Notes under the pieces: model-generated
What the model saw: the letters and a program-made list of their open reading frames with translations, nothing else
Told to the model about the DNA's origin: nothing
Database searches by the model: none
Assembly: GCF_910591885.1 (NCBI RefSeq)
Contig: NC_063272.1
Span: forward strand, 14,954,364 to 15,018,363
DNA length: 64,000 nt
Direction: 5' to 3'
Origin: Bombus terrestris
Lineage: Eukaryota; Arthropoda; Insecta; Hymenoptera; Apidae
Translations under genes and position numbers: made by a program
In this document: one piece after another, positions 1 through 12,400 of the stretch
How positions within the stretch are numbered: position 1 is the stretch's first letter
How the letters are laid out: each line of letters begins with the position of its first letter

Positions 1-3000
1 AGCTTTTCTCTCCTTTTATTCCCGGCCACGATCGATGACAATCGGCACGAGTTTGCCATTTCCGATTAGATGATTTTTCGTGTGATAATTACGAGGGCAC
101 CGGCAAACCGGGATCACCGATAATCGATGAGGCATGGCAACTAGCTCGAGAGTGGACATCGATCGCGTCTTCTCCGACTGTCCTTCTCTCTCTTTCGCCT
201 CTCTTTCTCTCGATCCGTACTCGAACGTTTTGACAGTGGCGAGTTTCGAGAGGAGAGTCGCGACTAACGCTATCTCCGTCGGGGCTATCGCTTGGGTCGT
301 AGGTCACAGCTGAGCCGATGACACACACGCACACACGTAATCCCCGGTAATCGTGAACGCGAGAGAAAACGGTGAAAATAGATAGAGGCTGCCTGGAAGT
401 AATACGACGAATCCATCTTATTCGCCGATTCTCTTCCTGATGTCACTGATTATGCCAGCTGCTCGCTCGTTAAATAAAAACCCGAGGGGACTTGCATCGA
501 ATGGAATAATTCAAATGAACCGACTGTAATTCCACCTCCTCGTAATTTTAAATATATACGACGACACGATCGGACAGTTGGTTGGATTTATTGTCTGTTA
601 CTGGGATAATTTTTCGCTCGTTCGAATAATCAGTTTGCGCGGGCTGTTATTCGAATTTATCTCGGGGAAAAGCTCTACTTTCACGAGTAGAGAGATGTTA
701 TCTCGATAGCTCTCGAAACTTCAACAAAATTAAACGCGAAAGAAGAGATCACTGGGACGCGATCACTGGAAAACCGCGGTCCACGAGTGCTTCGATTAGC
801 CGGGCAAACAATAACCGCGACTCCGTTAAATGCCAACTTCGTGCAAGTTTAAACTTCAAAATTCGATCGTTTCACGGGACACTTTACAGGAATAACGAGC
901 AGAGATTCGCGGTCTGGGGATGATCGTGCAATTGCGCCTGGAACCTACGCGTTTCCAACGTTAGCTAACGATCACACTCTCGACGAAGATCGTTCCGAGA
1001 GCGAACGATCCACTTTTCTTTCTTTCTATGAGGATAGATCATGTTTTCGAGACACGGGGTGGACAAGGCGAGTCGCACGCGCTAACGCAATCGTGTAATC
1101 GGCTGCAATCATTCTGATGACTGCGAATCGTCGACGATAAGCGACGAAATAGAGATGATTGTCGTGTAGGCAGAGCTTCTAAGTAGACCGTCGCGGATAT
1201 ATCGCAGCTCGTATCTGTGTCAATCAATTCGTCGGACCTAACGCAGGTTTGCATGCCAAACATCTATTCAATCCCTTCGATTCTCCTAAGGAATTGCATT
1301 TAGATTCAGACATTTTCGTCGCGTGCGATAAATTATCAGACATTTACCGCCTGATTCTTTGTTCCTGATTGCCATCTAACGCGACGATTGCCCGTTAATC
1401 GACTGCACTTTGTTTTCGTAATCGCTCGATTTAGAGTCGTTAAATCAATGGGACATATGTGACAGTGGCGGCGTAACGTTTTACAGTAAGCGACACGCGG
1501 CTTCCTTTCGAATTTGTCATTTGCCGAGAGACTGCTTACATTAAAAATAATTTCACACGACTACGTTATTGGCGGTAATTTAATTAACCAGGAACTTTTC
1601 AAACAAGCCTAATTGGGCTTCGCGACGCGCGATGACGTCGTCGGGAAGATCTGGAAGAATCGTTCGCGGAATTTCACAACGTCCCCGGTGCGCTCCTCCT
1701 ACAAATCGCCCGCTAACTAATGTGGGAAAGCGTCAAGGCTAATTGGCTGCGTTTACGCCGTAAATCGTCGGTCGCATTAACGTCCATCTGGATGCAAATC
1801 CACCGGCCGGCTTCCGATACCATTCGTTTAGCGAGATCGTATCGTTCGCGGACGAACACGCGGATAACCAACAGGTATCTCTCTTCGCTCTCGGTTCAAT
1901 TTCCGCGGAACGGCGCGCAATATGCGCCGGCTAATTGCCGCTTCGCGCCGTTTCTCCCTTTTCCACTCGATGAATCAAACGCGCGTCGAATCCCGCTTAC
2001 GTATTTGTCTATTTAATTAGCGACATTCGTCGATCGTTGTTCGGAAATTTCAGCGCTACTTTTGCCTGCGTGCCTCGTCGGTTTATCGTGCCTCCTCTAC
2101 ATCCTTGCGTAATGGGGAAGAAGGCTAATTAAATATTTATCTGATGCTCGACGGAGCTTAATTACGTGCGGCTGCGCGAAAAACGAGCCTAGCTTTCGAG
2201 CCAGGGCGAAATGGATCGGGGAAGTCGCAGTTAACAGCGCGCCTGATCCCACCTATCGGGACCACATCTTGATGAACGAGGATGCTCGAATACGCGTATG
2301 CTCGTCGCGTATCTTCGCACATCCTCGTGTATCTTTGCGTATCTCAGCGATCGAGACTCCGTTCTCAACTCGTTAACCGAGTATTCTGCGATTATTTGCC
2401 GATAATTCGTCTCCCTTCCGGTCGTCGAAAACATTTAGCAGGTTCGTTCGGCCGCGTTCATTCGATAAATGCACGGTGCCGAAACACGAATGGCGCGTTG
2501 ATAACGTGCCCACTATTCGGCACGGCATGACGATCGCGTTATTGAGCGTGTCGATGAATGGAACGCTATACTACGAGATTCATCGTCATCGTGCACGTGG
2601 TCGATGTAGTAAAGTAGGGGGTACGGCGAAGTAAGCTATAAAATTGTTATTTCCAAGCTATTTTTCTACCAGGTAATTATAATTACGCAACGTTTAACGT
2701 ATCAACGAAGGACATCTTATTAAGAAGGTAGCAGCTGGTCAGCCGTAAATGGGTTCTATCAGCGTCACGAGTCACGGGTTGCAGTTACCTCGAGCCGATC
2801 GCGTGTTTTCCTACGTGCGGCTTTTTACGCGGCGATGAAAACATGACGCCGCTCGACATGCATGAGATCACGCACCTTGACTCGCTTGGATCAATTAGAA
2901 CGAAGATTCATTCGAATACCTACGTCGCATCCGTACGCGTGGGGGAGGCGTACCGTGCAATCAATGCCCATTCACGCTCCGTACGACGCTTGCGAATCGG

Positions 3001-4248
3001 TTCGTGGAAAAGTGAGATCACCGGAGAACTAACTACAGTCCTCCTCTAATCTCGCAGTGTTTGCTTTTCATGACTCAATAGCGTTCGCGACTAATCTAAT
3101 GGCATTGCGTCAAAAATTTGAATGTTGATAATTTAAGGACGTCTTATCTCTCTCTCTTCCCTTGTCTCGGAGGAAGAGTTTCATTCTCGAATCGATCCTC
3201 GCGTATCTGACAATTGTCTTCGGTGTTCGAGAAGTTTCCGTGAAACCGTGAATCTTATCGCAAAGCTCTCGTTCAGCCGATCGTCGAAGGAACGAGTTCC
3301 ACGTTCGGGGGAACATGATCCGCGTGACAAGTGACGCGCACCGAGACAGACAATATGAGAAGCAGCTCGTGCGACGACCCAAGCGCAATTAAGCGATTGC
3401 GCGCCGGCTGCGGCCGTTTGACCGTCATCGCGGACAATGAATTCGTGTCACGCCAGAAAATGACGCCAGATTAGACCACGAGCCGAATTAAGGGGATGAC
3501 CGAATGTTCCTGGCTTTCCCTCGTTCCGCGCGAATTAATATCAACGAAACGAATTACACCATCGTCGAAAATGTGGTTGTTTCTGCCTCGCCTTTTTTGA
3601 TCTCTACGCTTTTCGAATTTTCTTTCTCCTCTCCTTGTTACATCAATCGAGGCAAAACGAAACGATGCGTTTCCCGAGGGAACGGCTTGTTATATTTAAA
3701 CAAGGGAGAAGAGACGTTTCATCGTGCAACGCGCACGAGTGCCGATCCTAATTTAAAACATTAAATAAACGATTTTCCTGTTGCGCTCTCCCTTTCCTCA
3801 CAAAGCGTAAACAGTGGCACGCGCGCTTCGTGTTTACACAATTTCGCGCGCTGCAAGGGTTATTCGACGTTCGAGCGGCTCCAGCCCGTGGCCCTCTATC
3901 GAAGTTTTACCGTGTATTTTTGTGAGCACCGAAATTAAACGGGGCCGGATGCGAGTGGCCACCGTCGCCCGATGGAAAACCACAGAGATCCACGCTGCTG
4001 GATAAAAATAACGATTTATCTGTCGAATCGTGTGGCTTCCTGTCCAGCTTTAAAATAAATCCGACTGCTTTGCCAATTTAACGCGTAATATAGAACATTT
4101 TATCATGAAAACTCTCAGCTAATCTCACTTTTTCCAATCAATCCGTTGAAACGCAAGGAAAAGAAATCAGGGCGAAATAAATTAAAATCGATAATCTAGA
4201 GAAACAAATCACCAATAAATAAAAATAAATATAAACTGCTGTACTCAC
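1..4248 (-). other. First intron of the NIDO-like gene (partial)
   Basis: The stretch starts at the GTGAGT donor at 4248-4243 and runs off the left edge. I saw no second exon, RNA gene or transposon. Open frames here are short and resemble random sequence. Confidence 0.5.
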
Positions 4249-4479
4249 GAATATGGAATTGAAGATCTTATCGTAGAATGCGATGGGTGTTTTGAGAATT
4301 GTCTCCGCGGATAGAAGCAACCCGTTTACGTCCGACTGTAGGATCGAGGAACCAGGTGTCGTGTAAGGGTACAAGTCGTTTTTGTTGAGGGCTGCGGCGA
4401 AAGGCGCGAGTAGGGCCCCAACCAGGGCCAGCACCACAGCCAGCCGCGAGACGCTGAGAGGACGCGCGCGACGAGTCAT
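4249..4479 (-). CDS. First coding exon of a secreted/membrane protein, signal peptide plus NIDO-like domain start (partial gene)
   Basis: The frame ends at a good donor, TATTC|GTGAGT (intron from 4248), in phase 0. From the ATG at 4479 it encodes MTRRARPLSVSRLAVVLALV then GALLAPFAAA, a textbook signal peptide, followed by LNKNDLYPYTTPGSSIL and LKTPIAFYDKIFNSIF. A LYPY...(L)xxPIxFYxxxFxSIF pattern just after the signal peptide resembles the start of NIDO domains, as in nidogen or the septate-junction protein mesh. Which of these it is cannot be decided from about 47 mature residues. In-frame ATGs at 4611 and 4575 would add 44 or 32 residues before the signal peptide, so 4479 is preferred. The remaining exons lie left of the window, across an intron of at least 4.2 kb. 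Confidence 0.6.
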
Positions 4480-4755
4480 TCTCTCTCGGACTGCCTTCAC
4501 GCTACTGTCGATCGACACCGCCACGACGGCGATGAGTTCTCGCTTGCCGCCCCTTAATCGCCTTTGCCCGCTCATCCTCTCGGCCGCTCTTCTTTCGAAC
4601 GCACGAAACATCGTCTCTCTGCTCTCTCCCGGTGCCGCCGATAATTTCGTGCTACTACCCCCTCCATCGACACAGTCTGCCTCGAATCGCTCGCCTCTAT
4701 TCCTGCGAGGGCACACGCGAGTATCGTCGCGGTTTCGCGCGATATCGTGGGTGTC

Positions 4756-4761
4756 TTTATA
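4756..4761 (-). promoter_or_regulatory. Possible TATA box (TATAAA) for the NIDO-like gene
   Basis: The minus strand reads AATATAAAGACACC here, about 280 nt before the preferred start codon. A transcription start near 4725-4732 would give a 5' UTR of about 250 nt containing two upstream in-frame ATGs. No clear initiator motif was seen. The surrounding T-rich run makes a chance match possible. Confidence 0.3.
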
Positions 4762-6355
4762 TTTTTTTTAAATTTTTTATTATATTTATATTTCCGATTT
4801 TCGTAGCCTCTTTCGAATGAAACTGATTGCTTGCGATAAATATAGAAATAGCGCAGATTGACTTTGTATTTTCTAGAAATGCAACAGGTAAACGATAACA
4901 GATCAGGATATGGGAAACGACGAAATTGATCGTGATACGATCAACCTATTATGTCAGTTATGTTATAAATCTAATTTCTAGTTTAATTATGCTATGAATC
5001 TGGCTAATTACGCTATAAATCCAAAGGCCTATATGTTTAACATTATTCATGTTCGTTATACTACTGTCTAAACGTCATTGTCTTACGTGTTATTATGTCT
5101 GCTCAAAATTCCACGAAGCCATGCACTCAGAGTATCCATAAATAATACTTATCCTGTTTACTGCAACTGATTATCATTGACTCGACTTAATTATCAGGCT
5201 TGCGATAATATCTATGTCTTCGAATTCATTCATTCTCCCGTTAATTTAGTGTTCTACGTCTCTTTAAATAATTTACGATAGCATCACGGTTGTATAATGC
5301 ATTCGAAGGGAAATACCGTAGCAAAGATACGAGCTTATTTTTATTCAGTAAAGTGTTATCTATTATCTGTTGCGCGCAACGCAAACGAGTTTCATTTCGC
5401 GGTTCATTCAATTGCAGTTTCGATCGCCAAGGTCTGCCGGATTATGCGGCTTGATCTTTGCACGAGTTTTTAATGATTTAATTATAGCAATAATCGTCAT
5501 TCACATCGGGAGCTTTGCAATTGTATTTCAAGGTTGCTCTAATCCACGTGCACATCGAACGATCGTAAAAATTCTGCGATTTCTGTCCAATCTGAATCTT
5601 CTAATCTAACGTCTCTTTTAACGAGAATTTATTTCCTACTTCTTCTTAAGATTCAATCTCATTCTTCCGCGAAACGAAACGAAACGACAATCACAAGATC
5701 GAAAATGTAGAAGTAGTAAATATAATTAGTTTCGCAAACCTATAAATAACGACCGACGAAAACATACAACATAGAGAACATCCATTCGAATAATTCGATC
5801 CCATTTCGTTTAAATTCCCCTTTAAAACACCCTTCGTTTCAAATTTGCACGGGGAGTACGGGACCCCTCCCAGGATGAACACGCTAAAGCATATCAGACT
5901 GCCAGGTTGAAATCCACCAAGTTCATTGTTCCTCTTCCGCGTCATTAGTTCGCTTCCGCGACTCGGTTCCGCCTCTAATTACATCCTTACCTGTACCGTG
6001 TTCTATTCAATCTCATACGTTTCGTCATAGATGGTTGTACATGGATCGTGGATGCAACCTCCTTGAGCATTGTTCCTCGCTCGTTGAGAGCTCGCACGAG
6101 GATCGTTTGATAGTTGGCCAGTGGCGGTCGAACGAAGCAAATTCTACGTTCGCCGCGCACTTCGTCGGGCACCGCGGCTCACAACGCGACCCAATAATTT
6201 GTCCGAGGAATTCTTCCGTGGAATCTGGCTTCCCCTTGCCTCTCTTCCGTCCTCTTTGGTCGCTGACCAAATTGCCTGGAATTCGAGGGGGAAAAACTCG
6301 TCGGCGCGGGCGAGAAAAAAACATTACAACTGCGATCCGAAAATCGTGCTCGTCT
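4762..6355. other. Intergenic gap between NIDO-like gene and KIF26 3' end
   Basis: AT-rich non-coding sequence. It contains a small set of three imperfect tandem copies (4959-5022) and no recognisable gene. It separates the 5' end of one minus-strand gene from the 3' end of the next. Confidence 0.45.
4959..5022. repeat. Three imperfect copies of a TTATGCTATAAATCT-like unit
   Basis: The copies read TTATGTTATAAATCTAA, TTATGCTATGAATCTGG and TTACGCTATAAATCCAA, spaced about 30 and 21 bp apart. They sit within the AT-rich intergenic gap about 230 bp upstream of the predicted promoter of the NIDO-like gene. Confidence 0.5.
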
Positions 6356-6375
6356 GTATACGTTGTAAATTGATC

Positions 6376-6381
6376 TTTATT
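6376..6381 (-). terminator. Candidate poly(A) signal AATAAA for KIF26
   Basis: The minus strand reads TTGTAATAAAGATCAATTT here. A U-rich run (7 T on the minus strand, 6321-6315) lies about 55 nt further on, as expected for a downstream element. Cleavage would fall near 6355-6362. This is the best hexamer-plus-U-rich combination between the two minus-strand genes. Confidence 0.5.
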
Positions 6382-7738
6382 ACAAGAAATTACATGACTA
6401 ATTTGTACATATAAAATATAAATATGATACAAGTACTATGATACAGTAGGCGCGTGTTTACGGTAGATTCTCGTGTATTTCTGTTAGGTATGTGTGCGCG
6501 TATGTGTTATACTCTGGGTTGCCCGCTTCCTCGAGCGGGATCATGCGGAGGTCGGTTAAATCCTTAATCGTAAATTGCTATTACTTGTTAAATCGTTTAC
6601 TAGTCGTATTTCACGGTAGACGGAGTGACGCGCTTCCCTAGCTCGAACGTAAAACGGGTAAGGTAGACGGCGAAAAGAAAGGGAAACGAGTAATGTAGCA
6701 GACGATTGGAATATCGAATCTCGAGATGGGTTATTTTATTCTGAAACGACATCTTTCTTGGTAAAAAAGAAAGAAGCGATTCCTGGAAGGTATAATCGGG
6801 AAGAGAAGATCGTCGTGCGTATTGAACGCTCTTGAACGCGTCTGGAATCGGTCGCAGGACAAGTTCGGATTGAACTGAACCAGAAAGGAAGAAGTCGTGA
6901 ACATCGCGCGGAGGACGACGATCGAAGATGATCGATCATGGGACGCGTGTATTCGGCAGTGGCGGGTTAAGAACAATTGGACGAATAGCGTACGGGTTCG
7001 TTTAACAACGGACAATGACACAGGAATTTCGGCTTACGATCGATCGATCCGGTAGCTTCGAGAACGATTCTCTGCAACTAGCGGGGATCGGCGATCCTGC
7101 GTTGCTCGGTAAGCAGGCTCGTTACTCATTGTGTGCAGCCTTGTCCCGCTTTAATGATTAGTCTTAATCGTCAGAATATACGTCTGACTCGTGATTACGG
7201 TCTACAGATACCATCAAATCTGGACAGATAAGACTAAACTAGACGCACTATCGCTTCGTTGTTGTTACTGACATTGAGTTGTAAAAAAAATTTCAAGAAG
7301 CGAAACAGCTTTTTCTGGGAATATTTATCGATCGATTTGACGATATTTATAGGCCTACGTAGAGTCTGGTATGCTTAAATCGTATATGTATAAAAGGGAA
7401 TTAAGCTCTTAGATTGGCAGTGCGATATGGGCGGGCTAAGATTGCACATCGCGTAAGGAGCGAAGAACGCGGATATGATATTATACATAGCCATATACAA
7501 GCGATTGAGCGGCAGAGACCCGGGCGATTTTCATCGATATCAGCTACGGACATGGCACAGTTTGTATCAGAAAGCTGGAATCTCTCTGTTTCTGCCGCGC
7601 ATTACCGGCATTCCCGATTTATTTTCATCCCGTCTATTTTCATTCTCCGTGGCTCGTTCTCCCTTCCACGATCTATACGCCCACGTCTTGGCTCTACGCG
7701 TGATTCTCGCGTTTAAACTTCGCGTACTCCATCCTGTT

Positions 7739-7763
7739 CTCTCTCTCTCTCTCTCTTTCTCTC
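7739..7763. repeat. (CT)n microsatellite
   Basis: A near-perfect dinucleotide run inside the probable KIF26 3' UTR; on the transcript strand it is GA-rich. Confidence 0.85.
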
Positions 7764-9164
7764 AAACGTTCGCTATGCATCTCCCATCTCAGACGAAAAA
7801 ACAAAGAGCGCTGGCGTACCGAGCAACTTTTACGATTACGAATATGTTTACCGTGGAAAAGTAACACTCTATCGCACAGCATCTTTTTCTCGGTTACTTT
7901 CGCGCTCGTTAGTTCATCCCTCCTGTTGTGCTTTTCTCTCGCGCTCGTTCTCTCGTTCGTTCGCTCGCTCTCACATTCCCATCGGTTCTCATCTTCGCCT
8001 CTAAAGTGAATTACAGAGCCCTACGAAGTGCGGTAACTGTTGATAACGATTAAAGCTACGATAATATTCTTGAATTAACGTGCGTGCATTAAATACAATG
8101 ACTACGACGCGTTTCATCGCCGTTATTTTCCCTTGCCTTTTATTCCGTCAATCGTTTACCATACGAGAGGATTCTCTTGCTTTCTCCTTTGACGGCACTA
8201 TCACCCGATGACTACCACCTCTTTATAGTATTACATATATTCTTTATATCTTCATCTTGCACTGTTTGTCTTTTCTTTATTCCCTCGAATTCGACGTATC
8301 ATTTTACCATACGAATTCGGTGCGATCCAAAAGAACCTATTCAATTTAAATTTCGATCCCGGATCGTCGACCGAAGATCAGCACCGTAGCGAGAGATCAA
8401 TGGAATTGTTCTGTCTTTTTCTTCTCTCGTCATTTTCTCGTCTTCCGTTTCTTAACGTAGAGAGATTCGATGCTCTATCTTCGATCGATCAAGCACGCAC
8501 GACACACTATAATGACTTTCCCCGATACTGGTTAACTGGTTCTAAACGCACAAAATCACTCGCTGTAATTACCTCAGCGTTGTTCTCGAAGCTTAGCACT
8601 CTAAATTGTCAAGTGCAGCTTGTATCATCGAAAGATCCTATTTCTCGACGGCTTGGAATTCATTTGGAATTCGAGTCAGGAGCAACGACTCGGTGAATTT
8701 ACCTAACAGTTGAGTCCTCGACGGTCGATCGGTATAAAAAATGCAGCACCAACTCGTACGCTAAATTATTTTAAGTCAACAAGTATGCGTTTCGCGTTCT
8801 ACACGTTATCTCTGTCAACAATCGTTTCAACATCGCTAGAACATCTTAGAAATCATCGTAAAAATTCCCTTCTGTATGGAACGTCGGCATCCAGGGCATA
8901 GCCCGAGATCCAAACGCAACAAGTTTCTCGGCTCGTTAACGCGAACGACGCTTTATTCTCGCACAAAAATGGGATGAAAGCTTCCTTACGATCGATTATT
9001 ACACGTGCGTAACAATGGCGACGACGATCACGATACGACTAAATTTGTCATTTAACAACTATTGGACGGAGTCGAGCGACATCGTGACAACGATTCCCTT
9101 TTCTTCTCTTTGTTTCTATCTTCCCATCAGCGACCTCGCTCGTCTCGTTTCTAATCGTTCATAC

Positions 9165-9195
9165 AGCGATCCGTTTAGCGATCCGTTTAGCGATC
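9165..9195. repeat. 12-bp tandem repeat AGCGATCCGTTT, 2.6 copies
   Basis: Two exact copies and a 7-bp partial copy lie 35-65 nt downstream of the kinesin stop codon on the transcript strand, at the start of the 3' UTR. Confidence 0.85.
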
Positions 9196-9229
9196 AGCAC
9201 GCGGTTGAGCGCGCTGACCCAAGTCTAGG

Positions 9230-9420
9230 TTAGGTGATCCGAATCCCTGTAGGCGATTCCGCCTGCCGCGTGCATGGTTGCCGTGGGCAGGAGTCGAAGC
9301 AGGTGATCAAAAGAACGTGGCTCTTACAGGCTTGCACTCGCTTCTGCAGGATACACGTCTCCGCCTCGAGCGCTTCCAGGAACGACGGATCTCGCCAGTC
9401 CATACTCTCCTCCACGTGAA
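9230..9420 (-). CDS. KIF26: KIF26 exon J: last coding exon (residues 1192-1254, stop TAA)
   Basis: Acceptor TTTACTATTGTAG ends at 9421; the stop codon is at 9232-9230. It encodes LHVEESMDWRDPSFLEALEA then CILQKRVQACKSHVLLITCFD and a short insect-type extension to GIRIT. The LEALE...L..RV..CK.H...ITCFD signature is the conserved C-terminus of KIF26, which fixes both the join to the previous exon and the gene's end. Confidence 0.94.
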
Positions 9421-12400
9421 CTACAATAGTAAAATAACTTTATCATAGTAAAACAGCTTCCTCTCTAGCTTTCCGACGCAAGAGATCTTTTTGAAAGTAG
9501 AAACAAACTTACGATCGTAGCTCCAGCGAGCATCGGGCACCATCAGGCGCCTCTTAGCGTCACGCAGCTCTAGCCTAAGAAGGCGCTGCCGTAGTCGCAG
9601 GTTGTGTATCCTGGACATCGTGCCACGTGGATCCGAGCGCAGCCGTGCGCGCCTGTCCAGGATGTCCACGTCCTCGCTTGTGTACGCGAGTATCCCCGGC
9701 AGCGCGGATGGCGCCCGTGGCAGATGGGCCCGGCACTGGGCCCGTGACCGGAGCCCGCACTCTGCCACCCGCTGTTCCACCGCTGAAACACCCGCACAAC
9801 GTCGAGGTTAGAACCCCCAGCGCGCCACCTGAGGAGAACCACCGTACGGAGGGACCATTTTAGAGGGTTTTTATATCGTTTCACGAAGCTTCAGCTGGCA
9901 AGCTAAGCTATCTACGTCGCTTTATGCAATCGTTAGATGTTACAAACATGCACAGATTTCTTTTTCCGGTTATCCATAGATTCTTTCTTTTCCATCTTTT
10001 ATTAGTTGCGTTTGTTTTACGCTTGAAAGATCGTTACGATTTTACTAACTTGTGCAAGATTCCTCGAGTGATAGGGAATACGTAATTAATGGCATGCAGT
10101 TACTAATGAAATGAGAAGAAGGACATGCGGTATCGGTCAATCTCTCGAGAAGTTAACTACGAACTAACTACTCCACGTAATTGGAACGTTTCTATCGATC
10201 TTCCTCTAGATGTTATTTATTTTTCGTTGCAAGCGTTTCTCGTTCGAGATCGCGGAGAAGTATTAGGAAATCGGCGATAAATATACCTTGGTGCTCTTGA
10301 AGAGCTCCGGTATGCCTGGACGAGTCGCTGGCGATGCTGCTGGTTTCGCTGTCTCTGACGATGCTGTCGTAGCCAGAACTTTCCGCACGATGCCTAGACA
10401 AAGTAGCTGGCGAGAGTTTCGCTGCCCGTGGCGTGGAATCAGCGCCAGAATCGTAGCCCTCCTTGTTCAGACCCATCGAAGAGCCCAGACTTGTAATTTT
10501 ACGCTGCATTCGACCCGAGGATGGCGCCGGTGATGGAATGGACAGCTGCAACGGTGCTGTTGCTGCAAGAAAGTTGGAGATGCAATACTCTCAGTAGTAT
10601 TATACCTAAACCAAACTTCAGCTACAGCAAAACAAAGAAGAAGATTGTAGAATCCTAGCGATGCTGTATCGTTCCAAATAATCCAGAGCTAATCGACAGT
10701 TTCCAATTTTTAATCGAGTAAATCGAAATTCTCACCTTGAACCTTGAGATCCTCCTCGATATCGGACTTGCCAGTGACAGTCCTCTCAGGCCTCTCAGCA
10801 GCCGTGAACAGTTTCTTCGCCTCGACGTATTCCTCTTCTGGATCTGAACCTGAAGCTCCATTCCCTGGTAGCCTCTCCACCTCTTCCTTGAGATTAGGAT
10901 TCGAGGCGCCATCGGGATGCCTCAGGCTGGAGATGTTGCAGTCACCCAGTTTGCCACAGTATCTCCTAGGGCTGGCTATGTGCGCCACACTGTTCGGATA
11001 CCAGTAGGAAGCAGTGGCCGGTCTCGACATGCTCTGACGACAATTGTCGCAGATCTTCTCCGGATCGGACTTGCCGGCGATGTACGCGGGCTCGCTGTAG
11101 ATGCTGCCGTGATTGCTCGCGTTGTCGTTGAACATCACGTCCGAGAGGGACAAGGACTGACAGCGCGACGGCGGACGGAAGACGGGGGCGGCTGGAATTT
11201 GTCCTGCGTTAATGTGATAGTTGTTGTAGACCTACGCCGGTTGGCTGACAGGGTGATTTTGTTTTAGAGGACCCTTCTCGATGAGACTCGACCCTCTCGT
11301 TGCCGGTTTCGTTTCGTTCAGATTCTTGCTAGACGTAGCCGATCGAAGGCGACAGCCTTTTTTGCGGTTATGAGGTTCGGAAAAGGAAGAAAGTCGGAGT
11401 CTAGAAACGCAACGAAAGGGTCGATAACGCACACAGAAAACACACACAGTTGGTGAAAGATCGAGTAGCGTCCTCTTGTTTGGAACAAACTTTCGGAAAC
11501 TTACATGGAGCTTCTCTGACGTTCGAAGAGTTCTCCCTTTGATAGGTGACCGAGTTGGAGACGTTAGCGAGCGCTAGCTTGCTTTGGTAGAGCTCGTGGA
11601 GTCGAGCCAATTGGTCGAACTTGTGCCTGGTCTCTTGCTCTAGGAAGTCCTCGTGGTCGAAGTATGGCCTGGGCAGGACACCGGCGCCAACTGGAGGCGG
11701 ATAATGAGGCCTGTATCGTTCCGTGTCCGACATCACCGACATCGAATCTGCAAATTAATACATATTCGTTTTTCCTGTCTATCTAGCGAGACACTGCTCG
11801 GTCGTCGATAAAAACGAAAGAAATGGCAAGATAAGTAGCAATGAGAAGGAACAGCGCATTTACTTGGAAGCCGTCTCTTCCGAGCACGGCTTCGAAGACG
11901 GAAAGTATTGACGAGTAATTATATCGAGCCGCTTCCAATCTTCCTTTCTCTCTTCTCGATCGTTACAATCCTCGAGCTGTCTTCTCTTTTTTCCTCGCAA
12001 TATGATTGTTTTCCATCGAACGCGCTATTACCAAGCCAGAAAGATCTAAGAATCGACTCTCTCCAGAAACAATCTTCGAAGCATTTCGTTCGAGTACCCT
12101 CCGAATGAGAAAAAGAATCGAAAGATAAAACGGCGGAGAGAACACGCTGCGAACACGTGAACGTCGCGAGAAACCGTCGTGGAAAGCTCTAAATATTTCC
12201 ACGCGTAAGACCCCGCGATTCAAGCGGATGGTAATACCGAACAGTGATGGAATACTGCGTAGACGATAAAAAAAACGCACATATTTACTTACCAGTGAAC
12301 GTCGATACGACGGTGAGATTCTCTTGACTGAGAATTCTTAAAGGATGCTCCTCTTGATCGCTCTCAGGCAAAGGATTCTCTCCCATACACATCGCGATGT

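Larger units (their letters stand above)
6356..9229 (-). other. KIF26: Probable 3' UTR of KIF26 (about 2.9 kb)
   Basis: The stretch lies between the kinesin stop codon and a strong poly(A) signal on the same strand, and no convincing coding region is seen in it. It contains further AATAAA sequences on the minus strand (8952-8957, 8277-8282, 7618-7623, 6735-6740) that could give shorter transcripts. It also holds a CT microsatellite and a 12-bp tandem repeat. The UTR call is inference from position and signals; no transcript data are available. Confidence 0.5.
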
